DNA of 64,000 nucleotides from Nocardia blacklockiae (GCF_015477355.1 NZ_JADLRJ010000017.1:62001-126000); one strand, 5' to 3'. Numbered from the stretch's first letter, positions 16,999 through 25,185 are shown. Notes: generated by a model from the letters alone, not told the origin. Made by a program: numbers and translations.

Positions 16999-17603
16999 AC
17001 GGCACCGTCGGCATTCTCGTGGTCCTGGCGGCAACGCTGATGGTGGTCCTCTGGTACTTCGCGGCGTACAACGATTTCGTGCGGTTGCGGAACCTGGTGG
17101 CCGAATCGTGGCAACAGGTCGGAGTCGAACTGCAACGCCGACACGACCTGGTGCCGAATCTGATCGCGACAGTCGAGCAGGCCGCGGCCTTCGAACGTGG
17201 AACTTTGACAGCGGTAGTCGAGGCACGCGATCGCGCACGCGGCACTTCGACGTCGCCCTCCCCGCAACGCCCGGCCGCGGACGTCTCGGAGGTTGCGACC
17301 GCGGAAAACGCCCTCACCACGGCCTTGGCGGGCCTACAGGCACTCGCTGAGCAGTACCCGACCATGAGCACCGTGCGCAACTACCAACTCTTGCAAAGCG
17401 ATTTGGCCGATATCGAAGACAGAATCGCCGCGGCGCGGCGCTTGTACAACGCCAATGTGCGGGCATTGAACACGAAGATCCAATCCGCCCCCGCCACCGT
17501 CATCGCTTCCCTCCACCACGTCTCGCCCGCCGAATACTTCGAGATCAGCGTCCCCGACGCAGGAAAGGCGCCCGACACCCGCCAACTGTTCGGCACCTCT
17601 TGA
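16995..17603 (+). CDS. LemA family protein
   Basis: 202 residues from ATG 16995 (ATGA overlap with the upstream gene). One N-terminal transmembrane helix (residues 4-26) is followed by YNDFVRLRNLVAESWQQVGVELQRRHDLVPNLI, the hallmark of LemA. The middle coiled-coil (ENALTTALAGLQALAEQYP) and late RLYNANVRALNTKIQ also match. LemA proteins expose a helical cytoplasmic or extracytoplasmic domain of unknown role. Together with the preceding DUF3137-like gene it forms a two-gene membrane module. Confidence 0.93.
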   Translation: MNGTVGILVVLAATLMVVLWYFAAYNDFVRLRNLVAESWQQVGVELQRRHDLVPNLIATVEQAAAFERGTLTAVVEARDRARGTSTSPSPQRPAADVSEVATAENALTTALAGLQALAEQYPTMSTVRNYQLLQSDLADIEDRIAAARRLYNANVRALNTKIQSAPATVIASLHHVSPAEYFEISVPDAGKAPDTRQLFGTS

Positions 17604-17626
17604 ACACCGACCTCGATCCCCGACCC

Positions 17627-18523
17627 TCAGCGGCTGATCCGACGCGGGACCGTCACCGCGGCGAGTTTGTCGGGGTTGCGGACGGCGTAGAGGTTGGTGA
17701 TCTTCCCGCCGAGAATTTCGATCAGGAAGACGCCTTCGAGGAGGTCGCCGCGATAGGCGACGAGCGCGGGCGTGTTGTTGCAGTTGACCGTTTCGATCCG
17801 CAGGTCCGAGGTCGGCCGCCTGGTGTGGAAGAGGCTGACAATGATCGCGGCCACTTTCTCCGCACCCACGATCGGCCGACGCGCCGCGGTCGCCTTGCCG
17901 CCGCTGTCGGCGGTCCAGGTGACCTCGGGAGCGAGGAGTGACAGCAGCCCGGTGGTGTCGCCGGTGGTCGCCGCCGTCATGAACTGTGCGGTGAGGTGCG
18001 CGATTTCCGCCGAATCGGCGGGGTCGAAGCGTTTTCGGCGCGCGTGCACGTGGGAGCGCGCGCGGTGGGCCACCTGGCGCACCGTCATCACGGATTTGCC
18101 CACCGCCGCGGCGATTTCGTCGTAGTCGAAGTCGAACACGTCGCGCAGCACGAACACCGCGCGCTCGCTCGGAGTGAGGGTTTCCAGCAGCACGAGCATC
18201 GCCATCGACACCGAGTCGGCGAGCACCATGTCCGCCGCCGCGTCGTGTTCGTCGACCAGCAGCGGCTCGGGCAGCCACGGGCCGATGTAGTCCTCGCGGC
18301 GGCGCGTGCCCGCGCGGATCGTGTTGAGCGCTTGACGGGTCACCAGCCGGGCCAGATAGGACTTGGTGTCGCGCACGCTCGTCAGGTCCACCTCGGCCCA
18401 GCGCAGGTAGCTGTCTTGCAGGACATCGTCGGATTCCGTTGCCGAGCCGAGGATTTCGTATGCGATCGTGAACAGCAGCGGTCGCAGCGCGGTGAAGCGC
18501 TCGGCGTGTTCGTGGGTCGTCAT
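17627..18523 (-). CDS. ECF sigma factor, ECF41 group, with SnoaL-like C-terminal domain
   Basis: 298 residues. Region 2 (FTALRPLLFTIAYEILGS, DDVLQDSYLRWAE) and region 4 (LTPSERAVFVLRDVFDFDYDEIAAAVG then SVMTVRQVAHRAR) are followed by a SnoaL-like domain from about residue 175. The C-terminal NPDKL motif, diagnostic of ECF41, is present. The linker motif DGGGR of the group is degenerate here (near DSGGK). In this group the fused domain regulates the sigma factor in place of an anti-sigma. Its start overlaps the stop of the oxidoreductase gene, a typical ECF41 partner. Confidence 0.92.
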   Translation of the reverse strand: MTTHEHAERFTALRPLLFTIAYEILGSATESDDVLQDSYLRWAEVDLTSVRDTKSYLARLVTRQALNTIRAGTRRREDYIGPWLPEPLLVDEHDAAADMVLADSVSMAMLVLLETLTPSERAVFVLRDVFDFDYDEIAAAVGKSVMTVRQVAHRARSHVHARRKRFDPADSAEIAHLTAQFMTAATTGDTTGLLSLLAPEVTWTADSGGKATAARRPIVGAEKVAAIIVSLFHTRRPTSDLRIETVNCNNTPALVAYRGDLLEGVFLIEILGGKITNLYAVRNPDKLAAVTVPRRISR

Positions 18524-19698
18524 GCCGACCTCAGCGGCGCGGCGGCCGACGGTTCGGGGCGCGGGCCGCCCTTCAGCCAGGTCAACCTACCCGGTTCACG
18601 GGCTTCCCGGCGGATCTTGGTCACCCCGAGATTGCAGGTCATCTCCTTGATCTTCGCACCCGCGCGGCCGCCGATGTAGAGGTTGATCGCGATGTCGTCC
18701 TTGCGCGCGAGCTGTCGGATGCCCGCGCGGCGGCCGAGGCTGACGCAGGTTCCCAACAGGGCCAGGTCGATCGGCGCGGGTTCGGTGCCGGCGATGTGGC
18801 TCAGTACGGTGTCGGCGGCCTGTGCCCCGAGCGGCCCCGCGCCCTGCCCGCTCATTCGCGGCGGGCGACCGGAGGGTGCGGCGGCGTCGCCGGTTGCCAC
18901 GATTCGCTCGTCGTCGATGCTCGTCAGTGTTTCGTCGGTGAGCAATCGACCGAGTTCGTCGGTGCGCAGTCCGCTGTCGATCGCCAGCCGGGGTACGCCG
19001 AATCCGGTCGTCCAGATGGTGAGTGCGCTGGGACGCACCCCGCCGTCGGCGAAAACGACTGCCTCCGAATGAACCTCGGTCACCGCGTTGCCCTCGAGCA
19101 CGGTGACGTTGTGTCGCGACATCCACTTCGCGACGTACCGGCGGCCCGGCGCACTCAACGACGGCATCAGACCTCCGCCGCACACCAGTGTGATCGCGCG
19201 TCCTTGCTCGGCCAGTTCCGCGGCGGTCTCGATCCCGGTCGGCCCACCGCCGACCACGGTGACCGGCGCCTCGCGCGGCAACTCCGCCAGCCTGGCGCGC
19301 AGCCGCTGCGCGGACTCGAATTCGGCCAGCGGAAAGGCGAACTCGGCCGCACCGGGCACCGCCGGTTTCGCCGCGGTACTGCCCACCGCATAGACGACAT
19401 AGTCGTAGTGCAGCGTGCGGCCCGACGCCAGCCGCACCGTGCGCGCGGCGACATCGATACGCGTAGCACTGTCGACCACCAACTCGATGCCCGCACCGAG
19501 CAGCGTGCCGTAATCGGCCGTCGCCTCACCGGTACCCGCCACCAACTGATGCAACCGAACACGATCAACAAACTCCGCCCGAGGATTAACCAGCGTGATA
19601 TCGACATCCCCACGCCCCCGCAACCGATTGGCCGCAACAGTCCCGGCATACCCGCCACCAACAACAACGACCTTGTGATGTGCCTTGTCTTCGCTCAT
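18520..19698 (-). CDS. FAD/NAD(P)-dependent oxidoreductase (NDH-2-like)
   Basis: 392 residues from ATG 19698. The FAD-binding loop VVVVGGGYAGTVAANRLRG is at the N-terminus and the NAD(P)-binding loop VTVVGGGPTGIETAAELAEQG near residue 145. A TGDAAAP-type FAD motif (IVATGDAAAPSGR) lies near 270. It resembles type II NADH dehydrogenases or ferredoxin reductases but lacks an obvious membrane-anchoring C-terminal helix. It overlaps the ECF41 sigma gene by 4 nt. It is probably the conserved oxidoreductase of an ECF41 regulon and is preceded by a candidate ECF41 promoter. Confidence 0.92.
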   Translation of the reverse strand: MSEDKAHHKVVVVGGGYAGTVAANRLRGRGDVDITLVNPRAEFVDRVRLHQLVAGTGEATADYGTLLGAGIELVVDSATRIDVAARTVRLASGRTLHYDYVVYAVGSTAAKPAVPGAAEFAFPLAEFESAQRLRARLAELPREAPVTVVGGGPTGIETAAELAEQGRAITLVCGGGLMPSLSAPGRRYVAKWMSRHNVTVLEGNAVTEVHSEAVVFADGGVRPSALTIWTTGFGVPRLAIDSGLRTDELGRLLTDETLTSIDDERIVATGDAAAPSGRPPRMSGQGAGPLGAQAADTVLSHIAGTEPAPIDLALLGTCVSLGRRAGIRQLARKDDIAINLYIGGRAGAKIKEMTCNLGVTKIRREAREPGRLTWLKGGPRPEPSAAAPLRSA

Positions 19699-19706
19699 GC
19701 CCTCGA

Positions 19707-19733
19707 GACACCGCAGCCCCTCCGAACATGACA
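19707..19733 (-). promoter_or_regulatory. Candidate ECF41-type promoter of the oxidoreductase-sigma operon
   Basis: Minus strand TGTCATG, 16 nt, then TGTC, eight bases before ATG 19698. The published ECF41 consensus is TGTCACA-N16-CGTC, so spacing is exact with two -35 and one -10 mismatch. It implies autoregulation and a nearly leaderless transcript. Confidence 0.5.
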
Positions 19734-19898
19734 CAACAAAATGTGATGTGCGCCATACCTACACGAAGAATCGGCGATCTGCGCCCGGACCGCCACTCAG
19801 CTCCAGCTACGTGCGGTGGGATCCCAAGTTCCGCCGACAACAGTTCCGTCCAGCAGCGGATTCACGCAGCTGCCGAGGTGCTCGAGTGCGGCTTGCCC

Positions 19899-20204
19899 TC
19901 AGACAGCGTGGCGGTCCAAGTACTCCGAGACAGCCCGGCGAATGACCTCACTTTGTGATGCGGCCTCACGCTCAGCTTGAACTGCCAGACGTTCGCGCAA
20001 GCTATCCGGTAGACGTACCGAATGGCCAGGTGTTTTACCTCGTCGGAGACCGGCTGGCCGCCCCTTGCGCAGGACAGTCATGCCGACTTCCACAGGCCCG
20101 ACGACCTCCGTGTCCCGGACAGGGTTTTCGGCATAGTCATCGGACATACGCTCGTAGTCGGCGGCGGTCAGGCGCTTCGACGATGTGTCCCTTTTTTTGC
20201 TCAT
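19899..20204 (-). CDS. Ribbon-helix-helix (CopG-like) antitoxin
   Basis: 101 residues. The C-terminal third is a ribbon-helix-helix: SVRLPDSLRERLAVQAEREA then SQSEVIRRAVSEYLDRHAV. The N-terminal part (LTAADYERMSDDYAENPV, then VLRKGRPAGLRRGKTPG) matches actinobacterial antitoxins paired with small HAMP-motif toxins. Its ATG overlaps the toxin stop (ATGA), so the order is toxin then antitoxin. It should bind the toxin and repress the palindromic operator at 20530-20550. Confidence 0.87.
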   Translation of the reverse strand: MSKKRDTSSKRLTAADYERMSDDYAENPVRDTEVVGPVEVGMTVLRKGRPAGLRRGKTPGHSVRLPDSLRERLAVQAEREAASQSEVIRRAVSEYLDRHAV

Positions 20205-20527
20205 AGGTCATCTCTCCTCTCCGGTCGTTGCCGGGCAGTGTCACCAAGGTCGAGAGCGTCTATTACAAGCTCCAACCCCAGGTTGTGGATCGTTGAGGGC
20301 CGCAACATCATGGCGTGGAACGCCACCCACTCGTCTGAACCGGCCAGGTCGGCAATGACTTCGAGCAGTGGTTCATTTTCGTCGTAACGTCCGATGAAGA
20401 GGTAGGGATCTGCACCATCCCGACGTGGCGCGATCCGGATGCGAAGCACCGGGTACGACAGGACGACACGGATCTCTTCCTCCACGACGCTGTGCCGTTT
20501 GGCGCACTCCAAGATGGTGATCCGCAC
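20201..20527 (-). CDS. Putative toxin of type II toxin-antitoxin pair
   Basis: 108 residues from GTG 20527. The pattern of an N-terminal strand, AKRHSVVEEEIRVVLSYP, YLFIGRYDENEPLLEVIADL and FHAMMLRPST resembles the widespread small actinobacterial toxins whose core reads ILEVxx...HAMPLR (BrnT/RelE-like fold). It is an inference from pattern and from pairing with the RHH protein downstream. Target RNA cleavage is likely but not shown. GTG 20527 sits 6 nt after a TACACT -10 box embedded in the operator. Confidence 0.75.
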   Translation of the reverse strand: MRITILECAKRHSVVEEEIRVVLSYPVLRIRIAPRRDGADPYLFIGRYDENEPLLEVIADLAGSDEWVAFHAMMLRPSTIHNLGLELVIDALDLGDTARQRPERRDDL

Positions 20528-20529
20528 AG

Positions 20530-20550
20530 AAAAAGTGTATTACACTTTTT
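20530..20550 (-). promoter_or_regulatory. Perfect palindromic operator overlapping the TA promoter
   Basis: AAAAAGTGTA, one T, then TACACTTTTT: 10-bp perfect arms. Read on the minus strand, its TACACT is the likely -10, 6 nt before GTG 20527. RHH antitoxin binding here would block transcription. Confidence 0.65.
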
Positions 20551-20810
20551 GTTGTACGTCGATACCTTCGACCTGCAGATTCTTCGATTGACACTTCTGT
20601 GGGGCTCAGAAAAATATTCGGTAACGACCGTGACTGTCCGTAAGACCGTCAGCTTGTCGGACAGCGGGTTCAGGCTCCCCGCGCGGGCTATAGGTGGGGT
20701 GGCGCGCGCGGGAATCGCCACGTGATCGGTGATTCCCAGGTTCGGCTGCGGGCGCTTCTACGCTGGTCCGGTTGATCGGTTGTGCCATTTCTCAGTGAGA
20801 GAGGGTCACC

Positions 20811-21107
20811 ATGATTCAGCGCGCCATTACCATCGGGTTCGCCGCGGTGGCGGTTGTAGGAGCTGTGCTGTCTGTTCCGGTCTGGACGGATGTCGATCTG
20901 CCGGCGACGGAGGAAGGGGTCCGGCTGTCCGCGCAGCCAATGCCTCCGCATCCGTATCCTCCGCATCCGGAGTCCCCGGAACAGAGTCGCCAGGGCCCGC
21001 CAGATCACAGTTCGACGCAAGCTCCGTCCCGCCCGCATCCGAGGTCCCGGCCGCATCCGAAACCCTATGCGAATGAAGACCCGGGAGAGTGGGCCCAGCC
21101 GGGTTGA
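20811..21107 (+). CDS. Small secreted Pro/His-rich protein
   Basis: 98 residues. A signal-like hydrophobic segment (residues 5-26, ending VPVWTDVDLPA) is followed by a low-complexity mature part dominated by Pro, His, Ser and Arg, including MPPHPYPPHPESPEQ and RPHPRSRPHPKPY. No Cys, so not a lipoprotein. RBS-like GAGAGGG lies 6 nt before ATG. The His/Pro content hints at metal or surface interaction, but no family is recognised. It converges on the DUF3558 lipoprotein gene, with a strong hairpin between them. Confidence 0.6.
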   Translation: MIQRAITIGFAAVAVVGAVLSVPVWTDVDLPATEEGVRLSAQPMPPHPYPPHPESPEQSRQGPPDHSSTQAPSRPHPRSRPHPKPYANEDPGEWAQPG

Positions 21108-21177
21108 TGGATCGCGGACGCCGAACATGCCGGATCCCCGAATCCGGCTGGACTATCACCGTCGGCTCTGAGCTGTG

Positions 21178-21206
21178 CCGGACCTGGCCTACTTCACCAG
21201 GTCCGG
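21178..21206. terminator. Bidirectional terminator hairpin
   Basis: Perfect 10-bp arms CCGGACCTGG and CCAGGTCCGG around a 9-nt loop, between the convergent Pro/His-rich gene and the DUF3558 lipoprotein gene, 1 nt from the latter's stop codon. Confidence 0.65.
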
Positions 21207-21207
21207 A

Positions 21208-22371
21208 TCAGCGGCTGGGCGGGAAGTGCTGGGTCAGAGGGACTGCCAGGCGGGTGAGTTCTGAGCACAGGGTGTCTCGGTCACCCGGGGTGTTGGTGGA
21301 TGCCTCTACCTGGACCACGCCGGTTGGGATGCCGTCCTTGGTGCTCTGGGGGATGTCGAAGAGGAGGGTGCATCGGGGGTCGTTGGGCATGTCGCTGGTG
21401 ACGGTGAGGGCGCGGCGGGGGCCTATCGTGAGCGGGCGGGGTTGGGTGAAGACTTCGTAGGCCCAGTCTGTGAAGCGGCTGTCTCGGGTGAAGACGGCAA
21501 CTTCGTGGGAGGGGCTGGTCCACCGGCATTGTTTTTGTGTCGGGCTCGGGGTGTCCGATTTCTTGGACTGTGGGTTCAGGCCTGCTGCGTTGAGGTCGGC
21601 GTCGGGGATGGTGCATGGGTCCCAGACCGGTTGGGGCGCAAGTGTTGTGGTGGTGGAGGGAGGCGCGGGGGTGGTGGGGGTCTCGGGTTGCAGCGTCTTG
21701 CGTGGGAGGCTGGCCGGGAGATTCTGGGCCAGTGCTTTCGCGATGGATTCGGCGCCGGCGGCGAGGTCGATGCGCAATGCCGGGGAATCGCCCGTGGGTG
21801 GCGTGCCGCTCGCTCCGGACCAGTTGGAGCCTTGGGTTTCGACATTGATCGCGAGGTTCCCGAGTTTGGTCCGCATCGTCACCGAAATCTTGTTTCCCGC
21901 CGCGCGAGTCGAGATATCGGCCTGGTCGCCGATACCGGGTACCGGCGTCGCGGCTTGGTCGGTCGAGGCGGGTGCGGTGGTGGAGGTCGTGGTCGGCGCG
22001 AGCATGGTCGGGGTCGTCCACAGCAGGAGTTGGATCGTCGCCGTGCGCGAAAGTGGCTGGGGCGTAGTGACTTCGTCGAGGCGCGGAATCGGATCCTCGT
22101 AGGTGGCCGTGCAGGTGAGCCCCTGCGCGAGGCCGGTGTCGGTCTCGGACTTGGTGACGAGTTGCGCACCGGCCGTCGGCAGCGCACCCGCGAATCGGTG
22201 CAGCGTTTCGCCCGCCGCCGTGCCGACCTCGGCACACGAGGCAGGTAGCGCGGAGTATCCGGTCGCGTACTGCGGCTCGTCCGAACCGCCACACGCGCAA
22301 CATCCGGCGACCACGGCCCCGACTACCGCAATGCCTCGCCACGATCCCGCCCCGAACAATTTCCCGAACAT
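21208..22371 (-). CDS. DUF3558 domain lipoprotein
   Basis: 387 residues from ATG 22371, which has GAGGCG 7 nt upstream; ATG 22389 is an alternative. Signal peptide ends in a lipobox with VVAGC, followed by a second Cys pair. The central part has a Thr/Pro-rich linker (near residues 115-140 and again 235-255). The C-terminal domain is DUF3558: WDPCTIPDADLNAAGLN, CRWTSPSHEVAVF, and a late Cys in RDTLCSELTRLA. DUF3558 proteins are surface lipoproteins of mycolic-acid bacteria with unknown function. The N-terminal half may be a diverged second copy. Confidence 0.85.
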   Translation of the reverse strand: MFGKLFGAGSWRGIAVVGAVVAGCCACGGSDEPQYATGYSALPASCAEVGTAAGETLHRFAGALPTAGAQLVTKSETDTGLAQGLTCTATYEDPIPRLDEVTTPQPLSRTATIQLLLWTTPTMLAPTTTSTTAPASTDQAATPVPGIGDQADISTRAAGNKISVTMRTKLGNLAINVETQGSNWSGASGTPPTGDSPALRIDLAAGAESIAKALAQNLPASLPRKTLQPETPTTPAPPSTTTTLAPQPVWDPCTIPDADLNAAGLNPQSKKSDTPSPTQKQCRWTSPSHEVAVFTRDSRFTDWAYEVFTQPRPLTIGPRRALTVTSDMPNDPRCTLLFDIPQSTKDGIPTGVVQVEASTNTPGDRDTLCSELTRLAVPLTQHFPPSR

Positions 22372-22474
22372 GTTGCGCCGCCTCGACATCGATCATCACC
22401 GCAGGCGTGTCACCCCCGCCCCGGCGCAGGGTATCAACCCCGACCGGCGATCCGAAACCGATTTCGGACGGCGG

Positions 22475-22501
22475 TGTCACACCGAGCGGGTGGGCGGCAT
22501 C
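22475..22501 (+). promoter_or_regulatory. Candidate ECF41-type promoter of the AhpD-like gene
   Basis: TGTCACA (22475-22481), exactly 16 nt, then CATC (22498-22501). This matches the ECF41 consensus TGTCACA-N16-CGTC with a single mismatch. The AhpD-like ATG is 44 nt downstream, leaving room for its AAGGA ribosome-binding site. Confidence 0.6.
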
Positions 22502-22544
22502 TTATGCCCGTCAAAGACATTCACGCGACAGCAAGGACGAAGTC

Positions 22545-23030
22545 ATGGAACCCCGTTTCACCCTCACCGACAATGCGCTGGGCGCCAAGTTCGCGAAGCG
22601 GTTCGGCAACGCCAGCATGGTGGTGCTCCAGTCGACGCTGCCCAAGGCCACTCAGGATCTGATGATGTTGCGGGTCAGCCAGATCAACGGGTGTGCCTGG
22701 TGCACCGATGTGCACAGCAAGGACCTGGCGCATTCCGGGGAGCCCGCGGTGCGGATCAATCTGCTCGCCGCGTGGCGGGAGGCCACGGTGTACTCCGAGG
22801 CCGAGCGGGCCGCGCTGGCGCTGGCCGAGGAAGGCACCCGGATCGCCGACGCCGCGACGGGCGTGTCCGACGAGACCTGGGCGCGGGTGCGCGAGCACTA
22901 CGACGACGATCAGATCGCCGCCCTCGTCGCGCTGGTCGCGCAGATCAACGCGGCCAACCGGCTCGGCGTGATCGTGCGCCAGCAGGGCGGCTCGTACGAG
23001 CCCGGCTTGTACGCCGAGATCGGTGCATGA
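22545..23030 (+). CDS. Carboxymuconolactone decarboxylase family / AhpD-like protein
   Basis: 161 residues from ATG 22545. The AhpD redox motif is complete: LRVSQINGCAWCTDVHSKD with Cys50, Cys53 and His57, followed by helices LLAAWREATVYSEAERAALALAEE and the late AINAANRLGVI-type segment. Such proteins act as alkylhydroperoxidases or as lactone decarboxylases in oxidative stress defence. ECF41 sigma factors classically control genes of this family, and its promoter matches the ECF41 consensus. The last codons and stop lie in the first unit of the 44-bp tandem repeat. Confidence 0.92.
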   Translation: MEPRFTLTDNALGAKFAKRFGNASMVVLQSTLPKATQDLMMLRVSQINGCAWCTDVHSKDLAHSGEPAVRINLLAAWREATVYSEAERAALALAEEGTRIADAATGVSDETWARVREHYDDDQIAALVALVAQINAANRLGVIVRQQGGSYEPGLYAEIGA

Positions 23031-23190
23031 GCGGCGCACAGTTCACCGGCACGTTCGCCGAGATCAGCGCATGACCGGCGCTCAGTTCACCGGCACGCTC
23101 GCCGAGATCAGCGCATGACCGGCGCGCAGTCATCGGCAGGTTAGCCGAGACCACCGGATGAGCGGCGCTCAGTTCATCGGGGCCTGGTCG
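23012..23190. repeat. 44-bp tandem repeat between convergent genes
   Basis: Units start near 23025, 23069 and 23113, with a fourth, diverging copy from 23156. Each holds GCATGA(G/C)CGGCGC and later CGCCGAGATCAGC. The array includes the stop codon of the AhpD-like gene at its left end and that of the TAP-like hydrolase at its right end. It looks like duplication of the gene end. No spacers, so not CRISPR. Confidence 0.85.
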
Positions 23191-24710
23191 GCGTGGTCGA
23201 TGGTGACCGCGCCGGTGCGCAGGTAGGTGAGCACGGCCTGGTCGACGGCGGTGTTGCCGCGGCCGAAGGTGCCGTGGTCGCCGCCCTCGACGGTGATCAG
23301 CGAGCCGCGCAGGGCGGCCGCCATGGCGGGCCCGCCGTCGTATTCGGTGACCGCGTCGTGGCGGCTCTGCAACACCAGCGGCGGCGTGGCCAGACCGCGG
23401 TCGGCGATGGTGATCGGCGTGGTCACCGGGTCCCAGTCGGCGCAGGCCACGCCGGAGCGGACCAGGTCGGCGCGGGCGTCGAGGGCATTGCCGCCGGAGG
23501 CGACGGTGGCGGCCGCCGACCCGAGCAGTTCCGGCCGGGCGGGCACCGCGTTCTCGTTGCAGGTGATGGCGGAGAAGACGTTCCGGCCCGTCGGGTTGAT
23601 CTCCGCCACGCCCTCGATGGCACGCAGCTGCCGGGTGTCGGCGGGATCGGCGTTCGCGTCGGCCATGGCGCGGGCGAAGGTCGGCCAGAACGAGCGGGTG
23701 TAGGTGGCGACTGCCGTGGCCGCCAGCAGCGGCACCTGAGCCGACATGCCGCCGGAGGCCAGCGTGCGGACCAGGTTCTGCAACTGCCCGATCTGATCGC
23801 GGCCGCCGTTGAAACCGTCGCGCGCGAGTTGCGCGAGGGGCTCGGGCAATTCGCCCGGCAGGTCGGCGGTGGACGCGGGCGGCGGGGTCAGGTTCGCGTA
23901 CCAGCCGCCGCCCTGCGCGACCACCAGCCGCACCCAGTTCTCGTAGACCCGCAGCGGCGTCGCGCCCAGGTGGTATTCGCCGTCGTGCGCGGCGATCCAG
24001 GCGAACAGGTCGTCGAGCCGCTGCTTGCCCGCCAGCTGCTGCTGCGCGAACTGCTCGTTCCACACCCAGTCCGGATGCACGCTGGAGTCGAGCACCAGCC
24101 GCGAAACCCGTTGCGGGAACAGCGAAGCGTAGACCGCACCCAGGTAGGTGCCGTAGGACGTGCCGAAGAAGTCGATGCGGTCCAGCCCCAGCGCGGCGCG
24201 CACGGCGTCCATGTCGCGCGCGGTGTTCTCGGTGGTGACGGTCTCGACGTAGCCGGGTTGCGCTGTGTCGCAAGCGGTTTTGGTGGCGCCGCGGTCCTGG
24301 CGACCGGCCGGGCCGCAGTCCAGCGGGGTGGCCCAGCGCAATCCGCGCGGCTGCACCGCGATTCGGTCGTAATGCTCGCTCAGCTCGGCCGGCAGCTCCG
24401 GCGAGCGGCGGGCCCAGTAGTCCAGAGCGTCCGCGCCGGGACCGCCGGGGTTGGTGAAGATCGTGCCGAGGCGCTCACCCGTGGCGCGAATCCTGCTGAC
24501 GGTCAACTCGATTCGCGGGCCGTCGGGGGTGGCGTAATCACGCGGGACCGAGATCACCGCGCAGTCCGCCCCGCGATCGGGTGTCACCGCGCCGTCCGGG
24601 CAGGCGCCGAACGCCGGCCGGTCGTCGGCCGCGGCGACGCCGGTCGGCTGCACCGCCAGGAACGCGGCGCACAACCACGCCAGCGCACGTGCTGTCCGTC
24701 GTGTCGTCAT
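23169..24710 (-). CDS. Secreted alpha/beta hydrolase with TAP-like C-terminal domain
   Basis: 513 residues from ATG 24710. The signal peptide is residues 1-28, ending TGVAAADD. The nucleophile elbow GTSYGTYLG holds the catalytic Ser; the oxyanion-region TNPGGPGADA lies earlier; the C-terminal TAP domain supplies SRHDAVTEYDGG (Asp) and GGDHGTFGRG (His). It belongs to the tripeptidyl-aminopeptidase/SlpD group, related to mycobacterial CaeA (Hip1, Rv2224c). It probably cleaves short peptides or esters in the envelope or medium. The stop lies in the last unit of the 44-bp repeat. Confidence 0.9.
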   Translation of the reverse strand: MTTRRTARALAWLCAAFLAVQPTGVAAADDRPAFGACPDGAVTPDRGADCAVISVPRDYATPDGPRIELTVSRIRATGERLGTIFTNPGGPGADALDYWARRSPELPAELSEHYDRIAVQPRGLRWATPLDCGPAGRQDRGATKTACDTAQPGYVETVTTENTARDMDAVRAALGLDRIDFFGTSYGTYLGAVYASLFPQRVSRLVLDSSVHPDWVWNEQFAQQQLAGKQRLDDLFAWIAAHDGEYHLGATPLRVYENWVRLVVAQGGGWYANLTPPPASTADLPGELPEPLAQLARDGFNGGRDQIGQLQNLVRTLASGGMSAQVPLLAATAVATYTRSFWPTFARAMADANADPADTRQLRAIEGVAEINPTGRNVFSAITCNENAVPARPELLGSAAATVASGGNALDARADLVRSGVACADWDPVTTPITIADRGLATPPLVLQSRHDAVTEYDGGPAMAAALRGSLITVEGGDHGTFGRGNTAVDQAVLTYLRTGAVTIDHADQAPMN

Positions 24711-24855
24711 CCGCGCACTCTCCCCGGTCCGGCCGGCCGCACTCGCATCCGATGCCAGCATTCTCTGCGGCCGGGCCGCCGGTCACAACTCGACACTCGG
24801 CCGCGCGGGAAAGCCGATAACCGTCACATTCGGCCCTATCGCGTCCGCAACACAG

Positions 24856-24861
24856 TAGCGT
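24856..24861 (+). promoter_or_regulatory. -10 box of leaderless promoter for the GNAT gene
   Basis: TAGCGT, 6 nt before ATG 24868. Confidence 0.4.
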
Positions 24862-24867
24862 CGAGCC

Positions 24868-25179
24868 ATGTCGACCGATGTGCGCAACAACACGCAGCTC
24901 GATCGTTTCGAGATCTACGTCGACGGCGGACTCGCCGGCATCGCGGAATACCAGGACACCGCCAGCGAGCGGGCCCTCGTCCACACCGAGGTCTACCCCC
25001 GCTACGAGGGTCAGGGCTACGGGCGCGTCCTCGTGCAGGCGGCGCTGGACGCCAGCCGCGACGAGGGTTACGGCATCCTGCCGCTGTGCCCGATGGTGCA
25101 CCACTTCGTCGAGTCGCGGCCGGAGTACGTCGCGCTCGTGCCGCAGTGGGCGCGTGAGCGTTTCGACCTGCCGCGCTGA
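24868..25179 (+). CDS. Small GNAT-family N-acetyltransferase (YjdJ-like)
   Basis: 103 residues, about half the size of a normal GNAT protein. It keeps the acetyl-CoA binding loop YEGQGYGRVLVQAALD (the Q/RxxGxG motif) and the strands RFEIYVDGGLAGIAEY and ILPLCPMVHHFVESRPEY. The late RPEY is typical of the minimal GCN5-related YjdJ group. The acceptor is unknown. The gene converges on the acyltransferase gene with only 6 nt between stops. Confidence 0.9.
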   Translation: MSTDVRNNTQLDRFEIYVDGGLAGIAEYQDTASERALVHTEVYPRYEGQGYGRVLVQAALDASRDEGYGILPLCPMVHHFVESRPEYVALVPQWARERFDLPR

Positions 25180-25185
25180 GCGGTA

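Noticed and set aside
20588-20615. TTGACA box as a promoter for the 20811 gene
   Set aside because: The -35 is perfect, but the best -10 at the right spacing is weak and the distance to the gene is about 200 bp. Kept as a possibility only, not listed as a feature.
23012-23190. Possible CRISPR array
   Set aside because: Units of 44 bp are directly adjacent with no spacers, and there are no cas genes. The same holds for the 24-bp and 32-bp repeats at 9.2-9.4 kb.
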